Source of the DNA: Mytilus trossulus
Taxonomy: Eukaryota; Mollusca; Bivalvia; Mytilida; Mytilidae
Direction of reading: 5' to 3'
Assembly: GCF_036588685.1 (NCBI RefSeq)
Contig: NC_086378.1
Location: 47,610,686 to 47,674,685 of the forward strand
Length of the DNA stretch: 64,000 bases
Part shown: positions 1 through 11,890 of the stretch, piece after piece
Numbering within the stretch: the first letter of the stretch is position 1
Layout of the letters: each line of letters begins with the position of its first letter
Position numbers and translations under genes: made by a program
Notes under the pieces: model-generated
Told to the model about the DNA's origin: nothing
Seen by the model: only the letters and a program-made list of their open reading frames with translations
Databases searched by the model: none

Positions 1-690
1 TTAAAACATGCTTCTAAATAAAAATGCAGTTGCCTGTTTCGAATAGCCTATCCCAAAAATCAACAATTTCAAGTTAATACATGCTTCCAATCTCAATTTT
101 ACATGTTCATGGGTCAGTTAATTTGAAGATTAACAATTACATTATATGACTTCAGCAGTCGTTTTTTCAATTAGACTCGATTTCCGAATTTTGGTTTTCG
201 ATTTAAAGAAAATGAATGCCATCACTTGTTTGATTGTAACACATTGATTTTGCCTTCATGTAATTACTTCGTTTGACCTTTGCATTTTCTCAAGACTATT
301 GCATCGGCCAGACAAGACTAGATACGACCAGAAATGTATATTAATTGTGTGTTTGCAAAATGACATTTCGACACTGTTAATATACTACGTGTTAAATGAA
401 TGACATTTACGACTTGATTGTTTTCACAGAACGAGCTGAAACATATGAAAAGTACAACAAAGTATAATTTGTGCTGTAATTAATTCACATAATTAAAAAA
501 ACATGAACAATTTAGGAATTGTTAACCTGGTACAATGTAATATATATGTCTAAAAGTTTCCATCGTGTAAGTGAACGACATGCTTGGTTATCACATTCAG
601 TACATTAGTTTACATACTTTCTGTGGAAATGTCTTTTTGATTTTGAAATTGTTAAAATGTTTTGTCTTATAATTAGATCGATGGGAAATT
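1..690. repeat. Module L1, copy 1 of 5
   Basis: This non-coding segment contains the landmark GACCAGAAATGTATATTAAT near 330. The same order of landmarks recurs at about 4085-4760, 7085-7745, 12745-13410 and 15445-16075: a CCAGACAAGACT-like string, then TTTTCACAGAACGAACT, then a run around CTTTCTGTGGAAATGTC. The copies are diverged but collinear. No coding capacity is visible; the short ORFs here are not conserved between copies. Copy 1 is cut by the window edge. Confidence 0.75.
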
Positions 691-699
691 CAAGCAGAA

Positions 700-960
700 A
701 CAAACAGAAGAGATGTGGTACTATTGCTAATGAGACAACAACTCTCAACCGCAGACCAAATGATATTAAAATAGACGACTTCAGGTCAAGAACAAGCAAA
801 GCCTATACCGCAATGTCCGCTATAAAAGGCATTACATCGCCAATCCTTCTATTTTCACCTGACATTGGTGATCTGAGTCTGATCCTCCTATCAGATTAAA
901 ATACCTTTAGTTTATTTGCTCTGCATGCTTTCTTATGTTCTGTGACATATTTGCGGGAAT
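700..960 (+). mobile_element. Degenerate SINE-like repeat (family B)
   Basis: The sequence around AGAGATGTGGTACTATTGCC, AATGAGACAACAACTC and CAAGCAAAGCCTATACCGCA matches the dispersed repeat best seen at 5220 and 53715. A collinear but older-looking copy lies at 9415-9640, so this insertion predates the large tandem duplication. An 80-residue ORF over it (657-899) is not protein-like. Confidence 0.6.
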
Positions 961-1676
961 ATCGAACACAAAATAAACCTTAGATTAACTTTCAGAATTT
1001 ATTTTCAAAACATGAACTAATTTATAGTGTCTATGCAAGGAACCAACCTCACACCGTAGGCAATATAATCCACGAAACATGCCTCTACACAAGAGCGACC
1101 GGATACTAACTCCTAGTTAGTGTAACATAATCTAAAATTGTATCCAGGGATCATTGAAAGAACATATATACTATATAGTAATATGAAAAGTATATTATAA
1201 TTATGTTATGACAATCTGAACTAGATTTTATGAAGCGTAGTTATGTGCTGTTTTCATATAGTCTAGGATAACTGGGATGCAAATTAGTTATCTCATTTGG
1301 ACTTGGTGTGTCAGTATGTCATCCTCCGGCCATCGTGGTATCTTACACTGACAAACCGCGTCTTCATGGGATAACTTTTACGGAAATTTAGAATACACTT
1401 CAACAACAACAAAAACAAAAAAAGTACAGAGCTGATTATAAACCTTTAATTAACACTTTATCACTTTTTCGTTACACATGGTACTATAAACGCAATTCAA
1501 CACGGACGTTAAAAGGTTAATCGCCACTCAGATACAAAATATTTAATAACTATTTGTATCGTCTCTTTCAAAAGTCTAGTGCGTACTCAGTTTGAAAGTA
1601 TCAAACATATTTTCTAATAACATATTTTTCGCGATTCTTCTTTGAATGTCTTATATTCTTATCTGCTTCAATGTTT

Positions 1677-2141
1677 TTTATGGGGATGATGAGATTAGAT
1701 GTTTATCATAGAGTCGACCAATGTCTTCGAAACTGTTTTTAATTATGCAGTCGTGTGTCGTCTTTTCATAGATATCTCGCATTTCCAAGCTAGTTTTTCT
1801 CTGAAACAGAAAGTTAACAAATTTGAGTTTTTCCTTCTTATCCGAACACAGCGTTTCTTGACAAACAGCAGTAAGAGGAGTTGCACCAGATATGTTACTG
1901 CAAGTTACAGGCAGTTATTCAGCTGTAATGATAATTTTTGCAAGCTTATGATTGTCTTTATCAATTGCAGTAAATAACATTTCTCGGTTATATAAAAAAA
2001 GAAGATGTGGTATGATTGCCAATGAGACAACTATCCACAAAAGACCAAAATGACACAAACATTATACATACATTGTTGTTGTTTCTGACCTTTCTTTTCT
2101 TTCAATTCTCTCAAATATTTCACAAGAATTATAAAACACAT
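1677..2141 (-). pseudogene. Broken small ankyrin-repeat gene (copy 1)
   Basis: Translating the minus strand gives a clear paralogue of the intact gene at 10546-10935. It includes the IYRMELSTK and GSINSCTVPL equivalents read on the opposite strand, and a shared C-terminal serine run before proline. Two lesions break it. The codon equivalent to glutamine 51 of the intact copy is TAA at 1915-1917. A ~68-bp repeat insertion at about 1994-2061 splits the N-terminal region after the MLFTAI segment. The initiator ATG (2139-2141) and an upstream TATA-like box are still present. The gene arose with its partner in the ~9-kb tandem duplication and then decayed. A truncated product is conceivable but unlikely. 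Confidence 0.8.
1994..2061 (+). mobile_element. Short repeat inserted into ankyrin copy 1
   Basis: The insert carries GAAGATGTGGTATGATTGCC and AATGAGACAACTATCCAC, the head of the family B repeat. Relative to the intact paralogue it interrupts the string between CTCGGTT and TGTTGTTG. TTATA occurs on both sides and may be the target-site duplication. Only the conserved head of the repeat is present. Confidence 0.7.
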
Positions 2142-2195
2142 ATTTTTGATGTTTAAACTATTAACAACTGCCTGAAATGATTATCATGAAGCAAA

Positions 2196-2202
2196 ATTTA
2201 TA
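2196..2202 (-). promoter_or_regulatory. TATA-like box upstream of ankyrin copy 1
   Basis: TATAAAT reads on the minus strand about 55 bp before the ATG at 2141. The intact paralogue has the same box at the same spacing (10991-10997), which argues that this is inherited promoter sequence and not chance AT richness. Confidence 0.5.
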
Positions 2203-2209
2203 CAATTTC

Positions 2210-3530
2210 TTAACTAATGACAATTCGATTATGATGTTTATCCAACATGATCTGTATGTTTATATAACATTTAACATGTTTAACATCTGCTGTAAAACAA
2301 AGTTAGTCAGAACAAGGATTTGCTATAGCGTGGAAGTTTGGAACGGTGTAAATTATTATAATTTTTTAGGTTTGTTTATATATTTTCAATAAAGTTTAGA
2401 GTATTTATTACAATGAACCAAAAGGGATAAAACTATAAAATTTATTCAGCAAAAACAATCTCAGACTTATTTTGACAAATTAGTTCTCCACTCCACTACG
2501 TACCTTTAAAGTTATCGCTTGACGGCAAAAAGTAGATGCTTATATTCTAGATATTTTTTAGCAGTGACAGACAAATTCCGGGTTAGCTTGATCTTTAGCA
2601 CAAAATTGTTTATCAATATATCTTTCAGAATGGACATAATGTTGACAATGACTATCTATTAAATAGGAAACATATTTTTTAAGTCTATGAAACTGTATTA
2701 AAATATATCACAGAGTAAAGCTCTGTCTGTAGTCTGAAATACCTACCGTTTAAGTCAGTATATGCTTAAAAAAAATATAAACCTCAATTTGTAATACACA
2801 ACACATGGGAGATATTATACTGTTGTTATAGCAAAGAACTCTTTTGATAAAGGATATATTCAAACATCTCAATCCATTAGAGGTTTATCTTAATTGTAAA
2901 TTTGTAGATAAGAGTAATTATTTATTTTTGTTAAACAGAAAAGAAAAAAAAATTGACTGGTAATTTATGAGTTTCCTTTTTCTTCCAACCGAACCTTTTC
3001 AGATTACCGCGCAAACAAATATTAAATGACTGATGCTTGTTTAGTTTCTTCAAACGCTGTTTTGAATACAAGCAGTAATTATTTTCTGATATTGACATAT
3101 TATTCATTGTTCATGTTATTATTGTTTGTTGATGACGGGAAATATTGAGTTTTCCAAAATGCAGGATGAAGAGCATATTTCTCGAAAATTACGTTATTAT
3201 CAAACATTTTATGTATTAAGCAAATGCTTTGTCCACGGAAAAACCTTTTCACGATTAAAAGTTTCAGCATTGGAACCGAGCTGAAATAGGGAATAAGATA
3301 TCGTGTTTATGTTAGGATCCGATAGCAAAGCTTCAAATCAATTATGTTAAGTATAAAACCATGCGTGAAAACTTAAAATCAACGTATTCTGTTTCTTATA
3401 TAACATTGAGGAAAAAACATTGAGAGGTGCATTAAATCTTATATTAAATAAAACATACATTTTCATTGTACGATTACTTCTGGGCATTACATTTTATCTG
3501 AAGAAAGTTTAAAACATGCATCTTAATAAA
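2210..3530. other. Upstream flank of ankyrin copy 1; no gene seen
   Basis: This stretch aligns by eye with 11000-12740 of the second duplication half (AACAAAAGGGATA blocks, TTGATAATTAACAG-type blocks, the ATTCAGCATCGGAACC block). The ORFs are short, not shared between the two halves, and show no recognisable protein. I see only duplicated non-coding sequence. Confidence 0.5.
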
Positions 3531-3534
3531 CATT

Positions 3535-4080
3535 CCAGCAGCACCTGCATACGGGGTATATATCTCTCAATTGATACGATATTCCCGTGCTTGCATTTCC
3601 TATCATGATTTTCTTGATAGAGGGTTACTGCTCACAAGGAAGCTATTAAATCAAGAGTTCCAAATGGTGAAGTTGAAATCATCCCTTCGTTAATTTTACG
3701 GACGCCATCACGAGTTGGTTGACCGTTATGGAAAAACCGTTTCACAAATGATATCGGATATGTTCCTTACGTTGTAACTACAATCCCCTTCCCTTTCATG
3801 AATTTGACCTACCGAATTAGACTATTTACCGGATTTGTAATCACATAAGCAACACGACGGGTGTCGCATGTGGAGCAGGATCTGCTTACCCTTCCGGAGC
3901 ACCTGAGATCACCCCTAGTTTTTGGTGGGGTTCGTGTTGTTTATTCTTTAGTTTTCTATGTTGTGTCATGTGTACTATTGTTTTTCTGTTTGTCTTTTTC
4001 ATTTTTAACCATGGCGTTGTCAGTTTGTTTTGGACTTATGAGTTTTACTGTCCCTTTGGTATCTTTCGTCCCTCTTTTTT
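3535..4080 (+). mobile_element. 5'-truncated reverse-transcriptase element, 3' end
   Basis: Frame 3544 onward reads AYGVYISQLIRYSRAC and then a DFLDRGLLLTRKLLNQ-like stretch. These are the C-terminal motifs of a reverse-transcriptase protein common in mollusc genomes. A stop codon replaces the lysine of the expected LRKFYGRHH motif, and a TAA follows the MFLTL segment. About 250 bp of AT-rich 3' sequence follows, including the TGTGGAGCAGGATCTGCTTA string. The element is inserted in module L1 copy 2 and absent from the other L1 copies, so it landed after that duplication. It is a dead 5'-truncated copy. Confidence 0.75.
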
Positions 4081-4084
4081 TAAA

Positions 4085-4760
4085 TAGTCTTATCACAAAA
4101 ATCACCATTTTCAAGTAAACACATGTAACATGTGCACGGGTGAGTTAATTTAAAGAATAATAATTACGTTATATGACTTGAGCAGTCGTTTTTCAATTCA
4201 CGAATTTTGATTTAACATGTGATGATTTGAATGCCATCACTTGTTTGTTTGTTACACTTTGATTTTGCCTCGTTGTTGTCTTACAACCTTCAGCTTATTG
4301 CTTCGTTTAACCTTTGCATTTTCTCAAGACTGTTGCATCGGCCAGACAAGACTAGATTTGACCAGAAATGTATATTAATTGTGTGTTTGCAAAATGACAT
4401 TTCGACACTGTTAATATACTACGTGTTAAATGAATGACATTTATGACTTGATTGTTTTCACAGAACGAACTGAAACATCTGAAAAGTACAACAAAGTATG
4501 ATTTGTGCTGTAATTAACTCCCATAATTAACAAAACATGAACAGTGTTGGAAGTGTTAACCTGATGCAATGTAATATATGTCTAAAAGTTTTCATCGTGT
4601 AAGTGAATGTCATGTTTGGTTATCGAAATAATGAACACTAGTAACTTTTTTCTTTTGTAAATTAATACATTAGTTATTATACTTTCTGTGGAAATGTCTT
4701 TTTGATTTTGAAATTGTAAACATTTTTTGTCTTATATTTAGATAAATGGGAAATTCAAGA
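4085..4760. repeat. Module L1, copy 2
   Basis: This is nearly the same sequence as 60-690 across the GACCAGAAATGTATATTAAT and CTTTCTGTGGAAATGTC landmarks. It is the closest pair among the five copies, with long identical runs, so copies 1 and 2 are the youngest or have been homogenised. Confidence 0.75.
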
Positions 4761-5217
4761 GTTGTCTCCGGTGCAAACATAATTTGACTTTTTCAGAAAT
4801 TATATTTTGAACAAGACGTTGTAAGATAAATAAAACCAGATAATTCTTCAATATATAGTGCTTTTAAGATCAATATATAGTTTCTTAGGGCCAGATTACT
4901 ACATTGTGTTTCAGTAGCAATTTCCTGAATTGCTTTTGATAAACTATATTGTAGAAAAAATCTCAAATTTATAAGGGATCTGCAGTTATTTCAAGACCAA
5001 GCATTACACGCAAAACGGCGGGGAAAAGATTATGCAGCGTTTACTTGCGCACATTTTTGAAAATTCGAAATTTCAGTAGACACAAAAAGTCAGACGCAAA
5101 TGCACGTTTACTGTTTGTAGTTATCAATTTAATTTCTTGAAGCAAAAAATAACTAGTTGTATCTGCTGTCTAAAAAAGCTGACCAACTACTCATGATATT
5201 GTGTACATAGTTTACAT

Positions 5218-5640
5218 AGATATAGGAAGATGTGGTGTGAGTGCCAATGAGACAACTCTCCGTCCAAGTAACAATTTAAAAAGTAAACCATTGTAGGTTA
5301 AATTACGGCCTTCATTACGGAGCCTTGGCTCACACCGAACAACAAGCTATAAAGGGCCAAAAAATTACTAGTGTAAAACCATTTGAACGAGAAAACCAAC
5401 GGTCTAATCTATATAAACAAAACGAGAAACACGTATATATTACATAAACAAACGACAACTACTGTTCATCAGATTCCTGACTTAGGACAGGTGCAAACAT
5501 TTGCAGCGGGATTAAACGTTTTAATGGATCCAAACCTTCTCCCTTTTTCTGAAACAATAGCATAACATCACAACATAGAAAAACACACGATAAAATATCA
5601 ATTGGTAGACTTTACTCAATCAAAAAACGTATGAACACAT
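5218..5640 (+). mobile_element. SINE-like repeat, family B, long copy
   Basis: The copy begins GATATAGGAAGATGTGGTG, continues with GAGTGCCAATGAGACAACTC, the ACGGAGCCTTGGCTCACACC block and an AGATTCCTGACTTAGGACAG block. Partial copies occur at 11665, 12555, 15265, 17920, 32395, 40485 and 53715, and in reverse at 29400, 36120 and 46000. No RNA polymerase III boxes are obvious, so it may be the 3' part of a longer retroelement and not a true SINE. Confidence 0.7.
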
Positions 5641-5877
5641 AGTTTTGCAGTATTTTATTTTGGCATACATTTTTTTTTAAATATTTTTGTGAGTCGATAC
5701 ATGTAACGTTGGAAAAGAACATTCATGTAATTGAAACCGATTCTTTGCAATTAATAAAAGTTTCCATTTCGAACTGAACGTGTTTTTAGTACGGTTTTAA
5801 ACGCATATATTTTTTGTAAAATATTAGGATAAAGGTAATTTAGACTAAAAAGTTAATATGTTTAAATGTACACGAAT

Positions 5878-5995
5878 AAAATTGAGAATGGAAATGGGGA
5901 ATGTGTCAAAGAGACAACAACCCGACCAAATAAAAAACATCAGCAGAAGGTCACCAACAGGTCTTCAATGTAGCGAGAAATTCCCCCACCCGTAT
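5878..5995 (-). mobile_element. Retroelement 3' end fragment (family A)
   Basis: GAATGGAAATGGGGAATGTG followed by AAAGAGACAACAACCCGACC is the reverse complement of the 3' end of the reverse-transcriptase element at 13628-14822. The fragment is 5'-truncated to about 120 bp. Confidence 0.8.
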
Positions 5996-7084
5996 TTAAT
6001 GATTTACACAATAAGTTAGCGCGAAAAGTGATCGTGCTTCGAAGTACAAATAAAAATATTATTGTAAAATATGAATTTAAACACCCGTTTACCTCAGGTA
6101 CTTGTTAAAATAATCTCGAGAAATCAGAAGAAAACGCTCGTTTACTACTGACTAAATGGACACACTAACCGGTTAGACATAAGAAATTTCCATTATGACA
6201 GCGAAAACGTAATTATCGTAAACGCGCGTTTGTTAGTGAGCGCGAAAATTAAAGTTAACTAACATAATGTGTGCACGCGGCGTTAAAGTTAGTTTACTTT
6301 ATGTAATTACTGGTCTGCATCCAACTGTATCTACCTTGTTCATTTTAAATCCTAGTAATTCTTTTTATCTCCACTAACAGACAATTCATACATACATGTT
6401 TTGAAACAAATAGTGCAATACACTAGTTTTAGAGAAGACAGGTATTTTCGAACATAAAAAAAAACAGTAATCGTTATAGTTATCTTCGAAATATTGTCAT
6501 GATCATTGGTACGATTGTGTACTTCTACAAACGGAACAATGTGTAGTTATATAGGCACATATATAGAAAAGGGTGATGTTCAACTGAATTATTCAACAGT
6601 GTTGCTTTGATTTGAATTCATTCAGTTTATATTTTTCTTACTTTGACCTAACATTTTTGTTGATGATGTCAATTTATTAATACAAAATAAATAGTTTACG
6701 TAAGATTGGTCATGTTTCTAGAAAGTCACGCTTCAAAATGAAACCTTTTTATATAGCAAGCAAATTTATTGTCCAATGCAATACTCTTTTTCTGATTAAC
6801 ATGTTAATAGTACCAGCATCGTGCCCGAATCGTTTATTTTGAATAAAATATTTAGATTATGTAAGTTAGAAGAAAATATACTTTTGGATTCGATAGCAAA
6901 GTTACAAATGTTTGCTGTTGAACCTGTGAGCAAGCGTGACAACTTTACTATCATCTTATTCAGTTTCTTACATAACAGGAAAGGAAAACCAACGACAGGT
7001 GCATTTAAGCTTATAAAAAAGCATAAAATTTAATTGTATAATTACTTGTGTGCATTACAGGCTATTTTAAGCAAGTGTAATACA

Positions 7085-7745
7085 TGAAATAGCAATACGG
7101 TTGCCTGTTTCAAATATTATCACCCCGAAAATTGATATGTCAGAGTTAACATGCACATGGGTCTGTTATTATAAACATAAATGAAAGATTACAATTCAAA
7201 TTTCTAATCAGTTTAACAGTCGTCTTTAGTGGGGCTCTTTTACTGTATTTTGGTTTTACGTGTATTGTTTTGGCGGCCATTATTTGTTTGTTTGTTTGTT
7301 TCACGTTGATTTTTGTTGTTGCATAATCCATATCAAATTGCTTAATCTAACCATGACATATTCTTAACACTTTACATTGGCCTGACATAACTGGATTTGA
7401 CCAGAAATGCATAATAACTGTTTGTTTGCCTTGTTTACAGTTTGACCCTATTTATTAACTAAATGTTAAATGCATGAAATTTATTACTTGAATGGTTGTT
7501 TTCGAAGATCGAACTTAGACATCTGAAAAGTACAACATAGTTTAATATAATGTAATAAATTAACTCAACCATGAGAAAGTTCAATCTTTTAAACGCCCCA
7601 AAGTTTCATTATGTATCCATGGACATGACTTTTGTGGTCATCAATTTATTAAACACTAGTGACCATCTCTTGTTCATAGAAATACCAGTGTATTTACTTT
7701 TTGTGGAGTTGTCGTTCTAATTTTGATTTAATTTTTACAATCTCA
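7085..7745. repeat. Module L1, copy 3
   Basis: A diverged copy carrying TTGACCAGAAATGCATAATA and CATCTGAAAAGTACAACA. It pairs most closely with copy 5 at 15445-16075, as expected from the large tandem duplication. Confidence 0.7.
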
Positions 7746-8034
7746 CAAGAAGAGCGAAAAAGGCAGTACAGTGAGTACTACGAAATTTTAGTGATGTTTA
7801 GGTGGTTCGGGAGAATGTGAGAGGTGAAGCTGTTTTGTTATAACAAACTGCAATGCAACGCATTCAAATTATTTAGTTAACAATGTTAAATACTTAGTAC
7901 AAATATAGTATGGTGATAATGTTTGTTTTACTACTTATCGTCAAAATAAGTTTTAGATCATCCATATATCTTAAGTATTATTAACCTCAGCGAATATTAT
8001 CTTGACATTAGATACATCAGTGCATAGAATACTA

Positions 8035-8150
8035 AAAAAAATGAAAATGAAAATGGCCAATTAGTCAAAGAGACAACAACCCGACCAAAGAGTAAAAAAA
8101 GCCGATGACCAGCAAAGATTATTCAACACAGCCAGAAAATCCGACACCAG
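8035..8150 (-). mobile_element. Degenerate family A 3' end fragment
   Basis: AAAGAGACAACAACCCGACC lies in a context that otherwise matches the 5878-5995 fragment only loosely. This is an older, reverse-oriented 3' end. Confidence 0.65.
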
Positions 8151-8474
8151 GAGCTAGGTTGACTTCAGTTGGTCTGTAAATAAAGATATGTACTATTACA
8201 GTAAAATTGAATCAGTAAAAAATAACGAGATCATTTAAACGTATTTGCAAGTTGTTTTATTTTCTTTGTTTTAATGATTAATTGATTTGATTATAATAAA
8301 TTTGAATAGCTAAAGTTTGCATCAATTGATATCCAATGCTCAATCAAAAAGAAACCTACAAAAATTATCATAGTTTATGCATTCGAACAATTTGCTTAAA
8401 TAAGGTTAATAAATATTGTTTTATTTCAGGTAGGATTCGATTCGACCACTATTAACGTCTTGTACAGATTAATA

Positions 8475-8835
8475 ATTACATTTGATGTATGTTTCATTAT
8501 AATACTTTATTCTGATTGGCTAACTGCACATTAAATGTTATTCCTCAAGCAATTGCATCACTCAATAAAACATTTCATTCATGATAACACGTGGTCCCAC
8601 AATAAAGTGCACAGGTGTAATTGAATAAAAAAGTTGTAAAATTCGTGTTTTCATGATCACAGCTAAACAATGTAATTATAAGTATTGAATGCTTCTTTTT
8701 GTAACTTCATAGGGTTGTAAAAGCGTTGACCGTGCGCACATTTTTAGAATGAAGCGCATACAAAATGTACTTCGGTCAACGCTTTTACACCCCAATGAAT
8801 TTACAAAAAGAAGCATTTAATTCTTAAGTAGAATT
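8475..8835. mobile_element. Hairpin MITE, copy 1
   Basis: A long inverted repeat is centred near 8745. The left arm carries TGCTTCTTTTTGTAAC and GGTTGTAAAAGCGTTGACCG; the right arm carries CGGTCAACGCTTTTACA and TTTACAAAAAGAAGCAT. A left flank with TATTCTGATTGGCTAAC and GTGGTCCCACAATAAAGTGC precedes the hairpin. The same ~340-bp arrangement recurs at 49240-49575. There is no coding capacity; a non-autonomous fold-back transposon is the likely nature. Confidence 0.75.
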
Positions 8836-9127
8836 GTCTTTCACTTTAACTTTTCGTTAAGAGACCACAAATTATTAGTCATGTATCAAATATGCCTCTC
8901 TATAATGTTCATTCATTCTGCTATTTACTAGATGCTCTGCCAAACTAAATTTAATCAGAAAATTTTATTAAAAAAATACGATATACATTGAAACATGTTG
9001 AATTGCAGACTAGATTATATTAGAAAATAAACATATAGTGTACTTATGCATGTCAAACACTTTATATGAAGTACATGTAAACACTGAAACTTACGAAACA
9101 TTTTTTTGTAGTTTTCTTTAATCTCTA

Positions 9128-9230
9128 TTACGATGAATCGTTTCTAAATACACTTTGACGTGTTTGTTTCCCATGTTCAACAATATCATCAAGAGTAACC
9201 AAACCGTTTAAATCACAAAGACGATGCATA
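9128..9230 (-). pseudogene. Possible retroelement ORF fragment
   Basis: The minus frame reads HRLCDLNGLVTLDDIVEHGK and then QTRQSVFRND before a stop. It looks more protein-like than the surrounding ORFs and resembles the tail of a transposable-element protein. The upstream part of the same ORF is not convincing. I cannot name the family. Confidence 0.3.
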
Positions 9231-10545
9231 TGTGTAACTATACAGCCTACATTGAAGATAAATGAGAAACGAAAGATACCAAACGAAAAAGCAAGCTCAT
9301 AAGTATAGGTACATACCAGATATACATCAGACCTAGACGACAAATATACATTTATAACTGGCTGACTTGTACAACCAACATTTATAATACAGTTACAAAC
9401 GTTAATAAAACAAAAAGGAGATGTGATATTCAAAATTAGACAATTCTCAACCGCAGATCAATTCATATTAAAGGTTATCGACTATAGGTCAACAACAAGC
9501 AAAGCCCATACCGCAAAGTCAGTTATAAAAGGCATTACTTGGCAAATCCTTTGTTCTCACCTCACAGGGGTCCCTACCTTATATTTCCTTGTTCTGCATG
9601 TTTTCTTTTGCTCTGTGACATTTTTGAATGTTGAGCACACATAAAAAAAATAGATTTAATTTCAAAATTTATGTTTAAAACAACAAATTTTCTTATGCCT
9701 GTGCAGGATATTGAATTCAACACTTTTAATCATACATGTATACAGCCGTTATGCATACTCGTAGACCAGAACGACTGAATACCCATTAGATTAACATATT
9801 CAATCATTGTACTATTATTCGGGGCGTATCAAGAAAAATACTGTATAGTAATATATAAAGTAGATCATAATTCTTTCATGACATTTTGATGTTATGCAGA
9901 GCAAATGTTTTTGTATAAATTTGCAGAGATGTGATGTAAAACTCCTTGGACTTTGTGTGTTAGTTTAAGATCATCCACTGTCCCCGACAATAGGGGTGAT
10001 CCTACACTGACACACCGTGTCATCATGGAAAAACTTTTACTGAAATGTAGACTTCCCTTCAATAAAAAGAAAAAGTAAAGAGCTTATTTTAAACCTTTAT
10101 TTAACATTTTATCACAATTTCGTCACCCAGTCGTACTATAAACGCAGTTCGTCACGGAAGTTAAAAGGTTAAGTTTTTTACCTCAAATTGGATACAGATT
10201 AATAAATATCTTATTGGATCCTCTTTGGATAATACTGTTAACAAAAGTATTAAATAATATCATTTCTAAGTTTTCTTTATTACTTAGCTTGGTTTTGTTA
10301 CAAAATACGTTCTTTCAACCATACACTTTTTTTAATTTGACAGTTCGTGTTCACTACTCCATATCTGTTTTTGATTTTACAATTTTGAAGAACGATTGTT
10401 TCTTTCACACAGTTATCAAGTCTCGTACGTACTAAGTTTGAAAGTATCAAACATGTTTACTTATAACACATTGGTCGCGATCCTTCTTTGAATGTCATGA
10501 ACCGCTCATATATTAGTATTTTCTTACTTTGCTTTTACAATGTTT

Positions 10546-10935
10546 TTATGGAGATGATGAGCTTAGATGTTCATCATAGAGACGACCAATGTCGGCAAAG
10601 CCATTTTCAATTATGTAGTCATGTGCAGTCTTTCCATAAATATCCCGCAGTTCCAAGCTGGTTTTCCTCTGTAACAGAAAATTAACAAATTTGAGTTTTT
10701 CTTTTTTATCAGAACACAGCGTTTCTTGACAAACAGCAGTTAAAGGAGTTGCTCCGGATATGTTGCTGCAAGTAACAGGCAATTGTCCAGCTGTAATGAT
10801 AATTTTTGCAAGTTTATAATTGTCCATTTCAATTGCAGTAAATAACATTTCTCGGTTGTACATATACTGTTGTTGTTTCTGACCTTTCCTATCTTTCAAT
10901 TTTCTCAAATATTTCACAAGAATTATTAAACACAT
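10546..10935 (-). CDS. Small ankyrin-repeat protein, intact (copy 2)
   Basis: A single-exon ORF of 129 residues. An N-terminal segment of about 11 apolar residues is followed by a basic stretch (RKLKDRKGQK). Two to three ankyrin-like repeats follow: MLFTAIEMDNYKLAKIII (residues 30-47), GATPLTAVCQET with FVNFLLQRKTSLELRD (61-98), and IYGKTAHDYIIENG with a helical end (99-122). The tail is a serine run ending in proline. The second repeat has a loop insertion (LCSDKKEK), a layout reminiscent of ANKRD34-type proteins, but that is only a resemblance. Ankyrin repeats bind other proteins; the partner is unknown. The ATG is supported by a TATA box 56 bp upstream and by the same start in three paralogues. 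Ankyrin boundaries are judged by eye. Confidence 0.72.
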   Translation of the reverse strand: MCLIILVKYLRKLKDRKGQKQQQYMYNREMLFTAIEMDNYKLAKIIITAGQLPVTCSNISGATPLTAVCQETLCSDKKEKLKFVNFLLQRKTSLELRDIYGKTAHDYIIENGFADIGRLYDEHLSSSSP

Positions 10936-10990
10936 ATTGTTGATGTTATAACTTTGAACAACTACCCTGAAATGATTATCATGAAGTGAT

Positions 10991-10997
10991 ATTTATA
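10991..10997 (-). promoter_or_regulatory. TATA box of ankyrin copy 2
   Basis: TATAAAT on the minus strand lies 56 bp before the ATG at 10935. An inverted CCAAT element (CCATTGG on the minus strand, near 11011) lies just upstream. The position matches the boxes of the other three copies. Confidence 0.6.
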
Positions 10998-11664
10998 CAT
11001 TTTCTTAACCAATGGCTGTTCGATTATGATATTTATCAACATGACCAATTGTGGTAATATAACATTTAACACCTGCTGTCAAAAGTTCGTCAGAACATGG
11101 ATTTGCTATAGCGTAAAGTTGAAACAGTGTAAATGTATCTAATTTTCCCTAAAAATTGATTATCCTCGTTTTCCTTTAAAAGTAAGTTCATTGTATTGCT
11201 TCCAATGAAACAAAAGGGATAGAACGATAAAACATGTATTCAGCAAAAATAAACTTATATTATTTTGATATCACAGTTCTATACTTTGGTAAATGTTATT
11301 TACAGATATCACTTGCTGGCAAAAGGGGAATGCTTTTCTTCTAGAATTTGATGTAGCACATGTAGCAGTTAAGAAAAAAATCCGGATTGGTTTGATATTA
11401 ACCAATAAATGGTTTATCAATATCTTTTAGAATAAATATAGAGTTCATAAGGACTATCTATTAAATGGGGAAATTAATGTATAAAGTCAAGGTCTGAAAT
11501 TGTATTAAGATATATCAATGAGTGACGATTTGTCTGTAGTTTGTAATACCTATCGTGCAAGCCAGTGTATACTTTCTAGAGAAAAAATATAAACTCTCAA
11601 TTTGTTTTACACAAACGCTAACTAATTCAAACATAGCCTTAATTTTGGTCAAAACTGCGGGGTT

Positions 11665-11890
11665 AGATATAGGAAGATAAAGTATGAGTGCCAGTGAGAC
11701 ATTTATCCATCCAAAGAATAATATATAATTCATAAAAGTAAACCAATATAGATCAATGTTCGGAATTCAACACGGAGCCTTGGCTCACACCGAGCAACAA
11801 GCTATAACGGGCCCCAAAATTACTTGTGTAAAATCATTCAAACGGGAAAACCGACGTTCTAATCTACTTAAAAAAACGAGAGATTTTTGT
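11665..11890 (+). mobile_element. SINE-like repeat, family B
   Basis: GATATAGGAAGATAAAGTAT, GAGTGCCAGTGAGACATTTA and ACGGAGCCTTGGCTCACACC are present in order. The copy breaks at AAAAAACGAGAG, where the non-repeat sequence matching 2815 resumes. It is absent from the first duplication half, so it inserted after the duplication. Confidence 0.75.

Larger units (their letters stand above)
690..7990. repeat. First half of a ~8.3-9 kb tandem duplication
   Basis: Landmarks in this half recur in the same order in 9420-16290. The ankyrin copy at 1677 pairs with 10546. The block near 3222 (ATGCTTTGTCCACGG) pairs with 12307. Module L1 at 4341 pairs with 13045. The TTTTGAAACAAA block at 6400 pairs with 14830, the block at 6766 with 15183, module L1 at 7383 with 15660, and the GAGTACTACGAAATTT block at 7772 with 16103. 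Offsets drift from about 9.1 to 8.3 kb because each half carries its own insertions. Each half also holds two block-plus-L1 modules, so an older, smaller duplication preceded the large one. Confidence 0.75.
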
